Part shown: one piece after another, positions 1-9,306 of the stretch | How positions within the stretch are numbered: the first letter of the stretch is position 1 | Layout: every line of letters begins with the position of its first letter | Source of the DNA: Gimesia fumaroli | GTDB lineage: Bacteria > Planctomycetota > Planctomycetia > Planctomycetales > Planctomycetaceae | Reading direction: 5' to 3' | Assembly: GCF_007754425.1 (NCBI RefSeq) | Contig: NZ_CP037452.1 | Span: 5,617,164-5,681,163, forward strand | DNA length: 64,000 nt | The notes under the pieces: generated by a model | Told to the model about the DNA's origin: nothing | What the model saw: the letters and a program-made list of their open reading frames with translations, nothing else | Databases searched by the model: none | Position numbers and translations under genes: made by a program

Positions 1-72
1 AATCTGCGAGAGCAACTCTTTCCGACGTGGAGAACGGGACCCCAAAATGATCTTATCCGATTTCATGTTCAT
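1..72 (-). CDS. maf: Maf-like nucleotide pyrophosphatase, N-terminal fragment
   Basis: Only the first 24 codons lie in the window; the gene continues past the left edge. The start at 72 reads MNMKSDKIILGSRSPRRKEL, which matches the N-terminal signature of the Maf family (a hydrophobic strand followed by S-x-S-P-R-R-x-E-L-L, here G-S-R-S-P-R-R-K-E-L-L). Maf proteins hydrolyse non-canonical nucleoside triphosphates or dTTP/UTP in the cytoplasm. The ATG at 72 overlaps the TGA of the upstream zinc-ribbon gene as ATGA, which suggests translational coupling; an in-frame ATG at 66 is the alternative start. The assignment rests on this short but characteristic stretch. Confidence 0.72.
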   Translation of the reverse strand, partial: MNMKSDKIILGSRSPRRKELLSQI

Positions 73-332
73 CTCTCGCCACCTGACAGAAAGAGCAAAC
101 TCAATATAGTGGCGATCACTCCCACGATTCCCAGCGTGATCCACCAGTTGGGACGATCACTGAATGGATGAGTATTTGTCGTGATATACTCGCCACAAAT
201 CGGGCAGGAAACGGCGTCTTCATATATCTCTGCCCCACAATTTGAACAGGCAACCGTCTCATTTACATCATCGTCATCGAATTCTGACTCGTCCCACTGC
301 TCCTCGTCACCATAACCCCAGTCTTCATCCAT
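69..332 (-). CDS. Small zinc-ribbon membrane protein
   Basis: An 87-residue protein. The first 25 residues are very acidic. A zinc ribbon follows with Cys29-x2-Cys32 and Cys43-x2-Cys46, and a single hydrophobic segment at about residues 62-83 is followed by a short Gly-Gly-Glu-Arg tail. The layout (zinc ribbon, then one membrane anchor) recurs in small bacterial proteins of unknown function. It ends in an ATGA overlap with the maf-like gene, so the two are probably co-transcribed. AGAAGA just upstream of the ATG can serve as a weak ribosome site. No specific function can be given. Confidence 0.75.
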   Translation of the reverse strand: MDEDWGYGDEEQWDESEFDDDDVNETVACSNCGAEIYEDAVSCPICGEYITTNTHPFSDRPNWWITLGIVGVIATILSLLFLSGGER

Positions 333-695
333 CTCTGTCTTCTTTCAGAAAAACTTTCTGTGATTTAATTAGTATTTCTTTGAAACTCACTGACTATGAC
401 GGGGGTTCCGGGACGCATCAAGGATTATTAAACTAATCATACAACAGTTTTGTGAATATTTCATTTTTTACCGTGAGATTGGACCTCTTTTCGGTATTCA
501 ACAACAGGTTGTTTACTACATTGAGTGATGTTGAATCACGCGGTTTATCTCACCTGCGTTCCCTCACATCGGCGTTTCTTAATATCAATTTCCTATTATG
601 AATGCCTGACTGCCTACCACCACAATTTGCCACTCCAGCGGTGGTACACATTGAAATCATTTACTAATTCTTATTTTACCTATTGGAGAGTCTTG
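333..695. other. Intergenic region, divergent promoters expected
   Basis: About 360 bases separate the leftward zinc-ribbon gene from the rightward DUF1559 gene. The stretch is AT-rich and must hold both promoters. I see no convincing RNA gene, strong hairpin or short coding frame with a ribosome site. The open frame continuing upstream of the DUF1559 start (from 525) has no pseudopilin features and is read here as untranslated leader. Confidence 0.4.
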
Positions 696-1607
696 ATGCA
701 GTTTTACCAGTTAAAACCGGGCCGGAGGCGCGGCTTTACTTTGATCGAACTACTCGTTGTGATCGCCATTATTGCGATCTTGATCGCCTTGTTACTTCCA
801 GCCGTACAACAGGCCCGGGAAGCGGCCCGGCGCAGCACCTGTAAAAATAACTTGAAGCAAGTGGGAATCGCCCTGCACAATTACCATGAAACCCACCGCT
901 GCTTTCCTCCAGGCTGGGTTCAGCCTTCGAGAGCTTCCACCTGTCAGGCCAATTCATCTTCGAGCACCAGTGGCTGCCTGCCCGGCTGGGGCTGGGGAAC
1001 GATGTTGCTCCCGTTTATTGAGCAAGCCCCCCTGTACAATGCCTTGAATGTGCGGAGCACGCATCTGGTTGCCGCCCCTTCTGATGAATCTAAAACGACG
1101 ATTCCGATTTTTCGTTGCCCTTCTGATTCGGGAAGTAAACTGAATTCCGATCGAGGCGGCCATGCAACTTCCAATTACAAAGGCGTATATGGAAGCCGGG
1201 GTGCGAATAATGCTGTGAATTCCAATCCGCATAATAGCGCTCCTGGGAATGGTTCTTTCTGGTCGAACAGCAATACGCGACTACGTGACATTACCGATGG
1301 TGCCAGCAACACAGTCATGATTGGGGAAACCGCCCGAGGCCGCGTGGGAAGCATCACTTATAACGGAGCCATCTGGGTTGGTTATTACGATAACGGAAAA
1401 ACCGCCTCCGTCGTCTGGCTCACTGAAAATCATCCCGCTGCTTTGATTAACGGAACACGAGAATGGGCTTTCAGCAGTCGACATACAGGGGGCGCTCACT
1501 TCCTGCTGGGTGATGGCGCTGTTCGATTTCTGAGCGAAAATCTCGATGGTACCACTTATGAAAATCTAGGAAAGATCAGCGACGGAAATGTAATCGGCGA
1601 GTTCTAA
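696..1607 (+). CDS. DUF1559 pseudopilin-like secreted protein
   Basis: A 303-residue protein of the planctomycete DUF1559 (SBP_bac_10) family. The N-terminus carries a prepilin cleavage and methylation motif ([10 protein letters not shown]) at about residues 13-22, a hydrophobic helix, and the family block [11 protein letters not shown]. The C-terminal H-x-G-G-A-H-F-L-L-G-D-G-A-V-R-F-L is the usual DUF1559 ending. The start at 696 was chosen because GGAGAG lies six bases upstream and it puts the pilin motif close to the N-terminus; the frame is open back to 525. The protein is probably exported and processed by a prepilin peptidase. Family members are expanded in planctomycetes and their role is not established. 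Confidence 0.9.
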   Translation: MQFYQLKPGRRRGFTLIELLVVIAIIAILIALLLPAVQQAREAARRSTCKNNLKQVGIALHNYHETHRCFPPGWVQPSRASTCQANSSSSTSGCLPGWGWGTMLLPFIEQAPLYNALNVRSTHLVAAPSDESKTTIPIFRCPSDSGSKLNSDRGGHATSNYKGVYGSRGANNAVNSNPHNSAPGNGSFWSNSNTRLRDITDGASNTVMIGETARGRVGSITYNGAIWVGYYDNGKTASVVWLTENHPAALINGTREWAFSSRHTGGAHFLLGDGAVRFLSENLDGTTYENLGKISDGNVIGEF

Positions 1608-1640
1608 TTTCCCAGTGAAATACAAAATAGGAAACATAAA

Positions 1641-1683
1641 AACTCTCCTCGATCGAAGATTATGATCGGGGAGAGTTTTTTGT
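1641..1683. terminator. Bidirectional intrinsic terminator between DUF1559 gene and hslU
   Basis: Arms AACTCTCCTCGATC (1641-1654) and GATCGGGGAGAGTT (1664-1677) form a long stem with one wobble pair. A T-run follows on the + strand and a shorter T-run on the - strand, which suits the two convergent genes. Confidence 0.85.
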
Positions 1684-1704
1684 TTTGAACTTGATTGATG
1701 CCGC

Positions 1705-3069
1705 TTACAGAATGAATTTACTGAGATCTTCATCCTCAACGATGGCATGCAGTTTTTGCTGCACATACGCGGCATCAATTGTGAGCTTCTTTGTCTTCAG
1801 GTCGGGTGCTTCAAAACTGACCTCTTCTAACAGACGCTCTAGAATCGTGTGCAGTCGACGGGCACCGATATTCTGTGTCGTCTGATTCACCTGAAACGCA
1901 ATTTCGGCCAGCTCTTCCAGTCCGTCTTTTTCGAACTTGACCTTTATCCCTTCCGTTTTCAACAATGCCTGATACTGCATTGTGATCGAACTGGTCGGCT
2001 CTGTCAGAATTCTCAGAAAGTCATCGCGGGTCAGCTCCTGCAGTTCCACACGAATCGGAAAACGCCCTTGAAGCTCGGGCATTAAGTCGGAAGGTTTGGT
2101 CCGGTGAAAGGCTCCAGCTGCGATAAACAACATATAATCAGTCTTTACCGAACCGCTTCGGGTCTGCACAGTTGTGCCTTCAACGATCGGCAGTAAATCA
2201 CGCTGCACCCCCTGCCGGCTCACATCACCGCCACGGCTGCCCCCTTCTTCAGACGTACAGATTTTGTCGATTTCATCGACAAAGACAATTCCGCTACGTT
2301 CGGCCAGTTCAATTGCTTCCTCCGCAATGGCATCCTTATCCATCAAACCTTCCACTTCCTGCTCCAGAAGTACTTTGCGCGCTTCTGCAACTGTCAGTTT
2401 GCGGTTCTTGCTCTGCTGAGGCATGATCCGTTCGAACATGCCTTGCAGATCGACGTCCATCTGGTCCATACCCATATTTGAGAATACTTGAACCGGCGAA
2501 CTTTTCTGGTCGATGGAGATCTCGACATCCTTGTCTTCCAGATCTCCATTCTTCAGCATTTTGCGAAATTTATCCCGGGTGCGTTCATAGCGTTCCTGGG
2601 AATCGTCTTCCTTCGCTTCTTCTGTTGAATCTGTGCGAGAAGGCTCCCATTCTGGACGCGGCACCAACAGATCAAGCAGGCGTTCTTCAACACGAACTTT
2701 TGCTTTATCAACCACTTCGACGCGTTTCTTTTCACGGACCAGATTCGTTGCTGAATCGACCAGATCACGAACCATGCTCTCAACATCGCGTCCGTAATAG
2801 CCGACTTCCGTATATTTGGTTGCTTCCACTTTGATGAATGGGGCATCAATTAGCTGCGCCAGGCGACGGGTAATTTCCGTCTTGCCGACTCCGGTAGGGC
2901 CGATCATCACAATATTCTTAGGAGTAATTTCTTTTCGAAGTTCATCTGGAAGTTGCTGCCAGCGCCAGCGATTCCGCAAGGCAATCGCCACAGCGCGCTT
3001 TGCGTCATCCTGACCAACGATATGTTTATCCAGCTCTGCGACAATCTGTCGCGGCGTTAACTCTTGCAC
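1705..3069 (-). CDS. hslU: HslU, ATPase subunit of the HslUV protease
   Basis: A 454-residue AAA+ unfoldase that feeds substrates into the HslV peptidase in the cytoplasm. The N-terminus has L-D[16 protein letters not shown], typical of HslU. Walker A is G-P-T-G-V-G-K-T (residues 57-64), the E-V-G-Y-Y-G-R-D-V pore region is near residue 88, and Walker B is in I-V-F-V-D-E-I-D-K. The acidic I domain lies between Walker A and Walker B. The C-terminus ends in F-I-L, the tail that docks into HslV. Length is normal for the family. The start overlaps the end of hslV by 13 bases, the usual hslV-hslU order, so the two are translationally coupled. Confidence 0.98.
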   Translation of the reverse strand: MQELTPRQIVAELDKHIVGQDDAKRAVAIALRNRWRWQQLPDELRKEITPKNIVMIGPTGVGKTEITRRLAQLIDAPFIKVEATKYTEVGYYGRDVESMVRDLVDSATNLVREKKRVEVVDKAKVRVEERLLDLLVPRPEWEPSRTDSTEEAKEDDSQERYERTRDKFRKMLKNGDLEDKDVEISIDQKSSPVQVFSNMGMDQMDVDLQGMFERIMPQQSKNRKLTVAEARKVLLEQEVEGLMDKDAIAEEAIELAERSGIVFVDEIDKICTSEEGGSRGGDVSRQGVQRDLLPIVEGTTVQTRSGSVKTDYMLFIAAGAFHRTKPSDLMPELQGRFPIRVELQELTRDDFLRILTEPTSSITMQYQALLKTEGIKVKFEKDGLEELAEIAFQVNQTTQNIGARRLHTILERLLEEVSFEAPDLKTKKLTIDAAYVQQKLHAIVEDEDLSKFIL

Positions 3070-3617
3070 TGCAGCTCCTCCACGATGATATTATTATTCG
3101 TATAGATATCGATGTCTGATGCGATACCTAAAGATGTTTTTACAATTTCTGCTGCCGACAAATCAGAATGACCGACAAGTGCCCGCGCGGCAGCCGTAGC
3201 ATAGTTGCCTCCAGAACCGATGCCAATAATGCCGTCTGAGGGAACCACTACATCGCCCTGCCCGGTAATCAGCAGGCTGTGTTCGGTATTGATCACCACG
3301 ATCAGTGCTTCCAGCTTTCGCAGCACGCGGTCAGTACGCCAGTCACGCGCGAGTTCTGTTGCAGCGCGGGGCATATTTCCGGGATAGTCACGGGCTTTGA
3401 CTTCAAATCGTTCCAGTAAGGAGAATGCATCTGCCGTCGAACCGGCAAATCCACAGATGACCTGCCCATCGAGAATCTTGCGAATCTTACGTGTATCGCT
3501 TTTCATCACAGTATTACCGTGAGTCACCTGTCCATCACCGCCGATGGCAACTTGCCCCTGGTGTCGAACAGTTAATATCGTCGTGGAACGCCATTTCTTT
3601 TTGTCTTTTGAACTCAT
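3057..3617 (-). CDS. hslV: HslV, peptidase subunit of the HslUV protease
   Basis: The threonine peptidase of the bacterial proteasome-like HslUV complex. The core T-T-I-L-T-V-R[14 protein letters not shown] matches HslV, where the first Thr of the T-T pair is the catalytic N-terminal nucleophile after processing. Here about 11 residues precede that Thr from the start at 3617, so a short propeptide must be removed. An ATG at 3635, six codons upstream, is also open, but 3617 has GAAG at a suitable distance and 3635 does not. The family motifs T-V-M-K-S-D-x-R-K-I and [10 protein letters not shown] are intact. It lies first in the hslV-hslU operon. Confidence 0.95.
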   Translation of the reverse strand: MSSKDKKKWRSTTILTVRHQGQVAIGGDGQVTHGNTVMKSDTRKIRKILDGQVICGFAGSTADAFSLLERFEVKARDYPGNMPRAATELARDWRTDRVLRKLEALIVVINTEHSLLITGQGDVVVPSDGIIGIGSGGNYATAAARALVGHSDLSAAEIVKTSLGIASDIDIYTNNNIIVEELQCKS

Positions 3618-3687
3618 ATCTACTTCACATTTCATAAATCAATGCTGATACAAAAACCCGGCAAAGGCCACGCAGAGACACCATAGA

Positions 3688-3789
3688 TCAGAGCCACCGG
3701 ACATGCAAGGTCACTGAACCTGAATCATAGTCTGCCGCAATTGCGTTTTTCAATCTCTGCAACGCATCGCACAGGCTGATTTCAGACAA
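3688..3789 (-). CDS. Possible 33-residue ORF upstream of hslV
   Basis: A short frame starting with TTG encodes a product ending D-A-L-Q-R-L-K-N-A-I-A-A-D-Y-D-S-G-S, whose residue pattern looks protein-like. It has no clear ribosome site and lies 70 bases upstream of hslV in the same direction. It may be a leader peptide, the remnant of a gene or chance. Included only as a weak candidate. Confidence 0.18.
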   Translation of the reverse strand: MSEISLCDALQRLKNAIAADYDSGSVTLHVRWL

Positions 3790-3859
3790 AGAGATCGTGA
3801 TTCTACACTCTCACTGAATATAAGAACGCAGGATTGCTGTATGTGGTTCATCGCGCATC

Positions 3860-3894
3860 AAAAAACCCTCCATTTTTTCAAAAAGAGGGTTTTG
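3860..3894 (-). terminator. Intrinsic terminator downstream of the DUF1501 gene
   Basis: AAAACCCTC and GAGGGTTTT arms around an A/T-rich loop, with the - strand stem followed by a run of T. It sits 36 bases past the stop codon of the leftward DUF1501 gene. Confidence 0.75.
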
Positions 3895-3929
3895 GGATTC
3901 AATCGACAATTGTCAGATGGACAAACCCA

Positions 3930-5348
3930 TCAGGCCAGTACGCCGTGTGCCACATGACCGGCAACATCAGTCAGGCGGAAATCCCGTCCCGCGTAGCGAT
4001 AAGTCAGCTTTTCATGATTCATTCCGAGAATATGCAGCAAGGTGGCATGGAAATCATGAATGTGCATTTTGTCTTTGGCTGCGTAATAGCCAAACTCATC
4101 AGTCGCACCATATTGGAAGCCGGCTTTCACGCCGCCCCCAGCCAGCCACATGGTGAACCCTTCCGGGTTATGGTCGCGACCGTTTTTCCCTTGAGCCGTT
4201 GGCGTACGACCGAATTCGCCGCCCCAGACGACCAGCGTATCTTTTAATAAGCCACGTTGCTTGAGGTCCTTCAATAAACCGGCGATCGGTTTATCAACTT
4301 CTTTCGCATTCTTTCCATGCCCTTCGAGTAAGTTGCTGTGTTGATCCCACTGGACTTTCTGATCACTGTGCGAAACCTGAATGAAGCGAACACCCCGCTC
4401 AGCAAAACGGCGTGCCATCAGACATTGCCGACCGAAGTCTGCAGTGACTTCTTCATCCAAGCCGTACATTTTCCGGGTTGCTTCCGTTTCTCCCGAAATG
4501 TCCTGAATTTGTGGCACTTCTTCCTGCATGCGGAAGGCAAGCTCAAATGAACCAATCCGGTCTTCCAGGATTTGATTCGGTCCGGTCTGGTCCTGATGCA
4601 GACGATTTAAATCATTCAGGAATTCGACCTGCTTGCGTTGAACTTTGCGTGAGAGAAAATTGTTTTTGATATATTCAATCTGAGCCTGTTCAGCGGCAAC
4701 GGCGGCATTTCCGAGGGGTGTTCCCTGATAGGGAGCCGGTAGAAACGCAGAGCTCCAGTTCTTCACCCCGCCATGTGCAAGCGTCGGGCAAATGGTGATG
4801 AAGCCGGGCAGATTCTGGTTCTCCGTTCCCAGACCATAAGTCACCCATGAGCCCATACTGGGACGCACAAAGGCATCACTGCCGGTATGCAGTTTGAGTA
4901 ACGCGCCCCCATGTGCGGCGTTAGTTCCATGCAAGGAATTGATGATACAGAGGTCATCCACGCATTCGGCGACATTCGGAAAGAGTTCACTGACGCGTAT
5001 TCCGCTATCGCCGTACTGCTTGAACTTCCACGGCGATTTCAACAGGTTTCCAGTAGGAGCAAACTGAACGCGTGGCTTATCAAAGGGCAGAGGCTTGCCA
5101 TCGTACTTTTGAAGCTGAGGCTTGTAGTCGAACGTGTCCATGTGGGACGGTCCGCCCTTCATGAACAGGAAAATGACGCGTTTGGCCCGCGGTGTGAAAT
5201 GTGGTTCTTTGGGAGCCAACGGATCTTTGGAAGAAGCAGCCTGTGCTTCTTCATTCAACATCGACAGCAAGGCAAGGTTCCCAAAACCCACGGCTGATTT
5301 TTTCAACAGATCGCGGCGGGAAAACAGGGATTGAGGTAGGATGCTCAT
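3930..5348 (-). CDS. DUF1501 domain protein, Tat-exported
   Basis: A 472-residue protein of the DUF1501 family (sulfatase/phosphatase-fold relatives abundant in planctomycetes). The N-terminus S-R-R-D-L-L-K followed by a hydrophobic stretch is a twin-arginine signal peptide. Family features include [19 protein letters not shown] near residue 60, [13 protein letters not shown], and the C-terminal G-G-E-F-G-R-T-P with [14 protein letters not shown]. It lies 62 bases downstream of the PSCyt1/DUF1549/DUF1553 gene. This pairing is very common in planctomycetes, where the two products are thought to act together outside the cytoplasm. The substrate is unknown. Confidence 0.92.
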   Translation of the reverse strand: MSILPQSLFSRRDLLKKSAVGFGNLALLSMLNEEAQAASSKDPLAPKEPHFTPRAKRVIFLFMKGGPSHMDTFDYKPQLQKYDGKPLPFDKPRVQFAPTGNLLKSPWKFKQYGDSGIRVSELFPNVAECVDDLCIINSLHGTNAAHGGALLKLHTGSDAFVRPSMGSWVTYGLGTENQNLPGFITICPTLAHGGVKNWSSAFLPAPYQGTPLGNAAVAAEQAQIEYIKNNFLSRKVQRKQVEFLNDLNRLHQDQTGPNQILEDRIGSFELAFRMQEEVPQIQDISGETEATRKMYGLDEEVTADFGRQCLMARRFAERGVRFIQVSHSDQKVQWDQHSNLLEGHGKNAKEVDKPIAGLLKDLKQRGLLKDTLVVWGGEFGRTPTAQGKNGRDHNPEGFTMWLAGGGVKAGFQYGATDEFGYYAAKDKMHIHDFHATLLHILGMNHEKLTYRYAGRDFRLTDVAGHVAHGVLA

Positions 5349-5410
5349 GGCGTGTCTCGATTGATCTCTATGGGTATGACTTTAATATTAACTTTTGTCT
5401 CACATCCAGG

Positions 5411-7915
5411 TTATCTGAGATAGATAAATTCACTCGATGCAAAAATGGACTGACAGAGCACCTGCCAGCTGCGATGGATACGTTTCTCCGAATCGGATTG
5501 TTCCGCCTGCAAATCTTTTTCCAGCTCATCCAGGAACTGCAATGATTTGCTGACTTCTAATTCCGACGGCAAACGCCCAAACGATTTTAAAAACAGATGT
5601 TGTATCTTTTGTTCCGGTGACAATGCGGTCTGACTTAAAATGGTGTCCGCCATACGTTGCGATGCTTCTTCAACAAGGTGACTGTTCAACAGGAACAGCG
5701 CCTGCGGTGCCACGGTGGTTGAAGAGCGATTCCCATTCAATACACTGGCGTCTGCATAATCAAACAGCATGAACATCCCGAACAGATGGTTTCGAATAAC
5801 GGGCAGATACAAAGAGCGACGATCAAAATCATAGGTGACTGCATCTTTGGATTCATGATTGAATACGAACGCACGATTCTCAACCGTCAGTAGTGAGCCG
5901 CCCATGGTCAGATCCAGGCCGTCACTGACTGCTAGAATGGAATCACGAATAGACTCGGCATCCAAACGTCGTACATCGACCCGCCACAGCAAATTATTAT
6001 CGGGATCAACGGTAGCTGCTTTCTCATTGAATTCGCTACTCATCCGCCAGGTATTGGAAAGCAGAATCATGCGATGCAGGTCTTTGATTGACCAGCCTTT
6101 TTCCATGAAATTGGCAGCCATCCAGTCGAGCAAAGCTTGATTCGTCGGCTTTGCGCCCAGTTTTCCGAAGTTGTCGGGGGTCGCTACGATTCCCTTGCCA
6201 AAGTGCCAGCGCCAGACCCGGTTCACGAAAACCCGTGACGTAAGGGGATGCTCGCGGCTCGTAAGCCATTCGGCAAATTTCAAACGGCCGCTTGTCTCTT
6301 TCGAAAATGGTTTTTCAGGCTGGGGGCTCAATACCACGGGAACATGCCGCGGCACAGTTTCTCCCAATGTCAGATGGCTGCCTCGAATGTGAATCGGGAC
6401 ATCAATAATTTCTCGTTCGGTTGCCCCCAGGGCAGTGGGAACCTCGGGGCGTTCTTTTTTGAGCGAGGCGACTTGATCCCGCAGTGTTTTGAGTTCTGCT
6501 TTCGCTTCTTTCGAATAAGAGGGCTCAGGTTTCTTCGGCAGTTTAAAGTCTTTGCCGCCCTCTTTCTTCAGACGCTCATTCTCAGACTTCACCAGAGCGG
6601 CGATTTTCTCTTCTTCTGTTTTGATCTTCTTGTCCCACTCGGCCTGCTCCTTGAGCTCTTCTTTTGTGGCAAGTGAGTTCTCGTGCCAGCGGGCGATCTT
6701 CTTGTAATGCTCCATTGTTTTGGTGCTTTTCAAGATGCCCGCCAGACCGTAATAATCATGAGCCGAAATCGGATCGAATTTATGGTCGTGGCAGCGGGCA
6801 CAGCCCAACGTCATGCCCATCAGAGAGACGCCAATCGTGTTGATCTGCTCGTCGATGATATCCATTTCCATTTTGGTTTCATCGACTTCCGCGAGCACTT
6901 TGGGGCCCAGTGACAGGAACCCGGTGGCAACCAGGCGTTCGTTACGCTCAGCAACATCCTTCGCGGGTTCCAGCAGATCACCGGCCAACTGTTCTTTGAG
7001 AAACAGGTCATATGGCTTATCTTTATTCAGCGCGTTTACGACGTAATCCCGATATTTCCAGGCATTCCCAAAGGCAATGTTCTCGTCCAGACCATTGGAA
7101 TCGGCATAGCGGGCAATGTCTAACCAATGCCGCCCCCAATGCTCACCGTAATGTGGTGACGCTAACAGACGATCCACAACTTTCTCGAATGCCTGAGGCG
7201 ATGTATCGTTCAGGAAGTCCTCTATCTCTTCGGGTGTCGGCGGCAAGCCGGTTAAATCAAAGGTGGTCCGGCGAATCAACGTCCGTTTGTCAGCCGGTTT
7301 CGCAGGCGTCAATCCTGCCTGTTCCAGTTTCGATAATACGAACTGGTCGATCGGAGTTTTCACCCAGTCCTTGTGTTTGACAGCAGGCAATGCCGGCTTC
7401 TTAACCGGCTGGAAGGACCAGAACTGGCGTTCCTTTTCCAGATCGTATTTTCCTTTCTCGCTGGACGCTCGGAGCAGACTCAAATCTGCATTGGGATAAG
7501 GCGCGCCCATCTTGACCCAGTTGGTCAGATCCTCGATTTCCTGCTTACTGAGTTTTTCATCGGGTGGCATCTGTAAATCGGAAGCCTGATATTTGACCGC
7601 CGTGATCAGCAGACTCTGGTCCGGTTTCCCGGGAACCAACAGCGAGCCGGCTTTACCACCTTTGGCGATGCCTTTGAATGTATCAACGCGTAACCCGGAC
7701 TCCTGCGCGTCTGCCCCATGACAGTCGTAGCAGTGCTTGATTAAGAGCGGCCGGATCTTGGCTTCAAAAAATTGAATCTCTTGCTGATTCGGTTGTTTCT
7801 CAGCAGCGGAGAGTTGAGAAACAGTGAGCACAACGGCTGCGATCAATAACCCGGAGGGAGACTGTTTTTTTACGAAAGAAAACAAACGATCTCGTAAACG
7901 AGCAGGCATCTTCAT
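5411..7915 (-). CDS. PSCyt1-DUF1549-DUF1553 protein
   Basis: About 834 residues. After a signal peptide (hydrophobic segment at about residues 21-36, ending S-A-A) comes a planctomycete cytochrome-like PSCyt1 domain with one heme-binding motif C62-Y-D-C65-H66. DUF1549 follows (W-V-K-T-P-I-D-Q-F-V, then L-T-G-L-P-P-T-P-E-E-I), with a second C-A-R-C-H-D-H-K-F-D-P motif. A charged coiled-coil stretch leads to DUF1553 (R-V-F-V-N-R-V-W-R-W-H-F-G-K-G, and L-L-N-S near the C-terminus). The ATG at 7915 is preferred over the TTG at 7948 because it places the signal peptide near the N-terminus. It is the upstream partner of the DUF1501 gene. Confidence 0.92.
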   Translation of the reverse strand: MKMPARLRDRLFSFVKKQSPSGLLIAAVVLTVSQLSAAEKQPNQQEIQFFEAKIRPLLIKHCYDCHGADAQESGLRVDTFKGIAKGGKAGSLLVPGKPDQSLLITAVKYQASDLQMPPDEKLSKQEIEDLTNWVKMGAPYPNADLSLLRASSEKGKYDLEKERQFWSFQPVKKPALPAVKHKDWVKTPIDQFVLSKLEQAGLTPAKPADKRTLIRRTTFDLTGLPPTPEEIEDFLNDTSPQAFEKVVDRLLASPHYGEHWGRHWLDIARYADSNGLDENIAFGNAWKYRDYVVNALNKDKPYDLFLKEQLAGDLLEPAKDVAERNERLVATGFLSLGPKVLAEVDETKMEMDIIDEQINTIGVSLMGMTLGCARCHDHKFDPISAHDYYGLAGILKSTKTMEHYKKIARWHENSLATKEELKEQAEWDKKIKTEEEKIAALVKSENERLKKEGGKDFKLPKKPEPSYSKEAKAELKTLRDQVASLKKERPEVPTALGATEREIIDVPIHIRGSHLTLGETVPRHVPVVLSPQPEKPFSKETSGRLKFAEWLTSREHPLTSRVFVNRVWRWHFGKGIVATPDNFGKLGAKPTNQALLDWMAANFMEKGWSIKDLHRMILLSNTWRMSSEFNEKAATVDPDNNLLWRVDVRRLDAESIRDSILAVSDGLDLTMGGSLLTVENRAFVFNHESKDAVTYDFDRRSLYLPVIRNHLFGMFMLFDYADASVLNGNRSSTTVAPQALFLLNSHLVEEASQRMADTILSQTALSPEQKIQHLFLKSFGRLPSELEVSKSLQFLDELEKDLQAEQSDSEKRIHRSWQVLCQSIFASSEFIYLR

Positions 7916-8125
7916 TATTATTCCCAGCAGTTTGAGGTAGGACCACAAATTTATTTGATGAGCGCTTATCTCTCACCCGAACAATTGGTGGCTTGTGCGT
8001 GAAGGTAAGAATGTTTGAAGAATGAATATATACTTACCTTACTATTATATTCCATTTGGTTCAGAAATCAGCAAAAATACATATTTTAAATGACTTCCGA
8101 GCAATTTTTTACGCTGTATTCCGAC

Positions 8126-9277
8126 TTAACTCACCGCATTCCCAACATAACTTTTCGACAATGCCACATTTAACTCTCGCAGGAACGTTTCCACGTTTTC
8201 CATCGTATTGTAACCGTGCAGAGCGACACGAATTCGCCCTGCGTGATACATGGGATGGATTTGTTTACTGTGTAAGTGTTGATAAATGCGTTCGGCTTCA
8301 GGATGCCGAAACGCAATAATGCCCGCCAGATTCTCCGACTCTTTAGGTGAAATCAGTTCGACCGACGTCTGCTTGAGACCTTCCAGGCATGCTTCGACCA
8401 GAGGGGATGCCGCCTGATTGATCTGTTCGACGCCGGTCTGGGTAATATAGTCCAACGCAGCACGAATGGCATACACGGCGGGATAGTTGGGCATGCCCAC
8501 GGTAAAGCTGGCTGCGCCCGGCAGACTTTCCGCTTTATCAAAACGCTGATCGCCGAAAGCATCTTTCAGATTGAACCAGCCACCCGCAGGAACCGTCCAC
8601 TCATTCGCTTTTGCTGAGGGAACTCCCACCAGACCGCCGCCATGTGAAGAGAGAATCCATTTGTGAGTGCTGCTGATAATCAGATCGATGTCTTCCAGAT
8701 CGAGGGGAATGCGTCCCAGTGCCTGCGTAACATCCAAAGCGATCAGAGCGGATGAGTGCTGGCGAATGGTCTGAATGACTTCTTTTAACGGTATCTTGAA
8801 CCCGTTGAAGAAACTGACGAGCGAGATACTCACCACGCGCGTTTTATCGCTGAGAAGTTCCTGCAAGTCTTCCAGACGCAGTTTCCAGTCGCGAGCCTTC
8901 CAGATTTTCGTCGTCGCCGGGCAGCTTGGCTGTAAGCCGAAGGTATAACTGGCGGGGAAATCCAGATCGCTGACGATGACTTCGTCTCCGGCTTTCAGCT
9001 GCAATGCCTGATACGCCAGATTGAACGCTTCGGAACTGCAGGAGCAGATACTGACCTCATCCGAACTCAGTCCATACATTTGCCCGACCAACGCTTTGGC
9101 TGCGTCCCACTGGGCTTCATGCAGTGTGCGACCATCCATACCCAGAAGCTTATCCTGAAAATACTGCTGAAATGCTTCCCCTACTGCCAGCGGGGGAATG
9201 CCTTCGGCGGCGGTATTTAAATAGACGCGTTCCGACAAACTGGGAAAATCCTGTTGTCGTTTTTGTTGATCCAGCAT
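8126..9277 (-). CDS. Class V aminotransferase / cysteine desulfurase-like PLP enzyme
   Basis: A 383-residue fold-type I PLP enzyme of the aminotransferase class V family. Visible features: Y-L-N-T-A-A-E-G-I-P-P near the N-terminus, the C-S-C-S-S-E-A-F-N segment that would bind the PLP phosphate, A-L-D-V-T-Q-A-L-G (the Asp and Gln contacting PLP) and the Schiff-base lysine in I-I-S-S-T-H-K-W-I-L-S. No SufS/IscS active-site Cys loop can be identified with confidence, so isopenicillin-N-epimerase-like or other class V activities are equally possible. GGAG lies five bases before the ATG. The gene starts 29 bases after the IclR regulator gene in the same direction, so regulator and enzyme probably form one unit. 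Confidence 0.85.
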   Translation of the reverse strand: MLDQQKRQQDFPSLSERVYLNTAAEGIPPLAVGEAFQQYFQDKLLGMDGRTLHEAQWDAAKALVGQMYGLSSDEVSICSCSSEAFNLAYQALQLKAGDEVIVSDLDFPASYTFGLQPSCPATTKIWKARDWKLRLEDLQELLSDKTRVVSISLVSFFNGFKIPLKEVIQTIRQHSSALIALDVTQALGRIPLDLEDIDLIISSTHKWILSSHGGGLVGVPSAKANEWTVPAGGWFNLKDAFGDQRFDKAESLPGAASFTVGMPNYPAVYAIRAALDYITQTGVEQINQAASPLVEACLEGLKQTSVELISPKESENLAGIIAFRHPEAERIYQHLHSKQIHPMYHAGRIRVALHGYNTMENVETFLRELNVALSKSYVGNAVS

Positions 9278-9306
9278 GAAAACTCCGTTTGGTTCATCCG
9301 CTTGTT

